Positions 6,319 through 7,067 of a stretch of 7,067 nucleotides of DNA are shown here, in pieces; within the stretch, counting starts at the first letter, position 1; each line of letters starts with the position of its first letter. The notes under the pieces were generated by a model. The model had not been told where the DNA came from, did not search any database, and saw only the letters and a program-made list of their open reading frames with translations. The DNA is taken from positions 565,529 through 572,595 of the forward strand of contig KE356563.1 in assembly GCA_000416005.1 (NCBI GenBank), read 5' to 3'. Source of the stretch: Haloquadratum sp. J07HQX50 (GTDB lineage Archaea; Halobacteriota; Halobacteria; Halobacteriales; Haloferacaceae). The position numbers and the translations under genes were made by a program.

Positions 6319-6399
6319 CCTCGGGTTCAAGTGGTTTGAGACGCAGGTCGTCTCGTCATCACGGGAACGGAAATATTCGATTTCCGAACAAAGCCGAGG
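6319..6399 (+). other. Nested hairpins forming a three-way-junction shape downstream of the aminotransferase gene
   Basis: CCTCGG (6319-6324) pairs with CCGAGG (6394-6399). Inside are GAGACG-CAGGT-CGTCTC (6338-6354, 6-bp stem) and CGGAAAT-ATTCG-ATTTCCG (6368-6386, 7-bp stem), all perfect. It begins 25 nt after the aminotransferase stop. It might be a 3'-UTR structure, a processing or stability element, a small RNA, or the subterminal hairpins of an IS200/IS605-type end, which bind the transposase as folded single strands. I cannot choose among these from sequence alone. Confidence 0.35.
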
Positions 6400-6625
6400 T
6401 ATCCGACTTGAGTTTCGGTGAATATGTACCCTATACGTTCTTGATTAAACTGTTTGTCACTGGGATTTGCCGTCGTCTAAACTGATACGATGAGCTGTGG
6501 ACGTTTCAATGAAGATATTGATCTGGTGCGCAATTGATATTTAACACTGGATCAAAATAGTGAATTAGTCTGTTTGTATAATCATTCCGAAACTTTCTAT
6601 CTGCGTGTCTCTCAATCATACACAT

Positions 6626-6664
6626 GGCTCTGTTGAAACCTCACGCGGTGATAAGTTTCAGCAG
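6626..6664. mobile_element. IS6-type terminal-repeat-like sequence forming a hairpin; element remnant
   Basis: GGCTCTGTTGAAAC at 6626-6639 matches the kind of terminal inverted repeat (GGCTCTGTTGAAA...) that I associate with haloarchaeal IS6-family elements. It also forms half of a hairpin: CTGTTGAAAC (6630-6639) pairs with GTTTCAGCAG (6655-6664), ten pairs with one T-G wobble, and TCAC-GCG-GTGA (6641-6651) sits inside. No matching opposite end and no transposase gene are visible up to the window edge, so this would be a truncated or decayed element. The family match is from memory. Confidence 0.35.
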
Positions 6665-6850
6665 TCGCGCTGAATACAGGGCACGTATCTCACACAGAAT
6701 CATTCTGCGATTCAACCAGACGGCTCGGTCAGTGCAAGGTGCGACGGTAACAGCCTCCGCGGACATGAGTTGATCCGACGGGCATGCTTGACACGTGACC
6801 GGCCCGTAGCAATTGTGAAGTCCTCAAAAGTCAGAAATATGATTTCATAG

Positions 6851-7067
6851 ATGAACCGTGTTCGCAGACAGAGATGTAGCAAAAGAGTGAATTATTTGGT
6901 CTTCTCATCATGTGGGAAGGTAACGACTTTGCCCTCCAAGCTCAGTCCGAAAAGTGGTCAAACCGAGGCGGTGGATCAGTTCCCCTTTCGTGGGATTGCA
7001 ACAGCTGCAATCGGTGCGTTTGGAGTGGCTATGATTCTTCCACTGGTGTTGGCTGTGACTCTGGGCG
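6851..7067 (+). CDS. Unknown membrane protein, N-terminal part only
   Basis: A frame is open from the ATG at 6851, directly after an in-frame TAG, to the window edge (72 codons). The first half is basic and Ser-rich (MNRVRRQRCSKRV at 1-13, LPSKLSPKSGQ further on). The stretch FRGIATAAIGAFGVAMILPL followed by VLAVTLG is a clear membrane span near the visible C-terminal end. A basic tail before a first span, with an xFPFRG-type junction, is seen in haloarchaeal transporter permeases and other polytopic proteins, but the fragment is too short to name a family. The true start might be internal, for example GTG 6887 or TTG 6896, since residues 1-30 have no recognisable character. A different frame from ATG 6910 is also open but lacks any membrane or family pattern. 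Confidence 0.5.
   Translation, partial: MNRVRRQRCSKRVNYLVFSSCGKVTTLPSKLSPKSGQTEAVDQFPFRGIATAAIGAFGVAMILPLVLAVTLG

Larger units (their letters stand above)
6295..6850. other. Long intergenic gap with structured element and IS-type relic
   Basis: I find no credible protein gene in these 556 bp. Short open frames exist, for example the plus-strand ATG at 6624 giving 49 residues and a short minus-strand frame near 6640-6800, but neither resembles a known family. The stretch holds nested hairpins at 6319-6399, an AT-rich middle (about 6490-6600) without clear features, and a GGCTCTGTTGAAAC repeat with a long hairpin at 6626-6664. The remainder up to 6850 shows no recognisable content and may be decayed transposon DNA. 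It should also contain the promoter of the last gene; AAATATGA near 6835-6842 is the only A/T-rich patch close to that start. Confidence 0.5.

Noticed and set aside
6624..6773. Plus-strand 49-residue frame starting within the IS6-like repeat
   Set aside because: The start codon overlaps the presumed terminal repeat, and the product matches no family pattern I recognise.
1..7067. CRISPR array, rRNA genes or toxin-antitoxin and defence systems
   Set aside because: No regularly spaced direct repeats, rRNA-like sequence or recognisable defence domains were seen on either strand.

Overview
The window looks like a piece of a haloarchaeal chromosome. Encoded proteins are rich in Asp and Glu, one carries a combined Tat signal and lipobox of the haloarchaeal kind, the genes resemble families typical of halophilic archaea, and Shine-Dalgarno sites are mostly absent. 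The base composition is moderate rather than GC-rich and the non-coding gaps are long, which points to a lower-GC lineage such as Haloquadratum. That assignment is an inference, not a database result.

Left part (1-2197): the 5' end of a PAC2-family (proteasome assembly chaperone-like) gene leaves the window on the minus strand. A 456-bp gap follows, holding an IS200/IS605-type end hairpin relic and a possible folded RNA. Then comes a plus-strand gene pair joined by an ATGA overlap: a Nop2/Sun-type RNA m5C methyltransferase, and a small protein that looks like the PUA-like RNA-binding domain of such enzymes, encoded as a separate gene.

Middle (2237-4913, minus strand): a complete NitT/TauT-type ABC importer operon, in the order Tat lipoprotein binding protein, permease, ATPase, with both junctions overlapping by ATGA. 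It converges on the methyltransferase pair across 39 bp that contain a perfect 7+1+7 palindrome. Its substrate cannot be read from sequence; sulfonates, nitrate or related small anions, or a pyrimidine or vitamin precursor are all possible for the family.

Right part (4914-7067): a divergent intergenic region with several dyads leads to a complete fold-type I PLP aminotransferase of the aspartate aminotransferase family. A 556-bp gap after it holds a three-way-junction-like fold and an IS6-type terminal repeat with a strong hairpin. The window ends in the 5' part of a membrane protein.

Most of the window is ordinary. The points most worth following are the split methyltransferase and PUA-like pair, the dyads around the ABC operon, and the two structured non-coding segments beside transposon relics.
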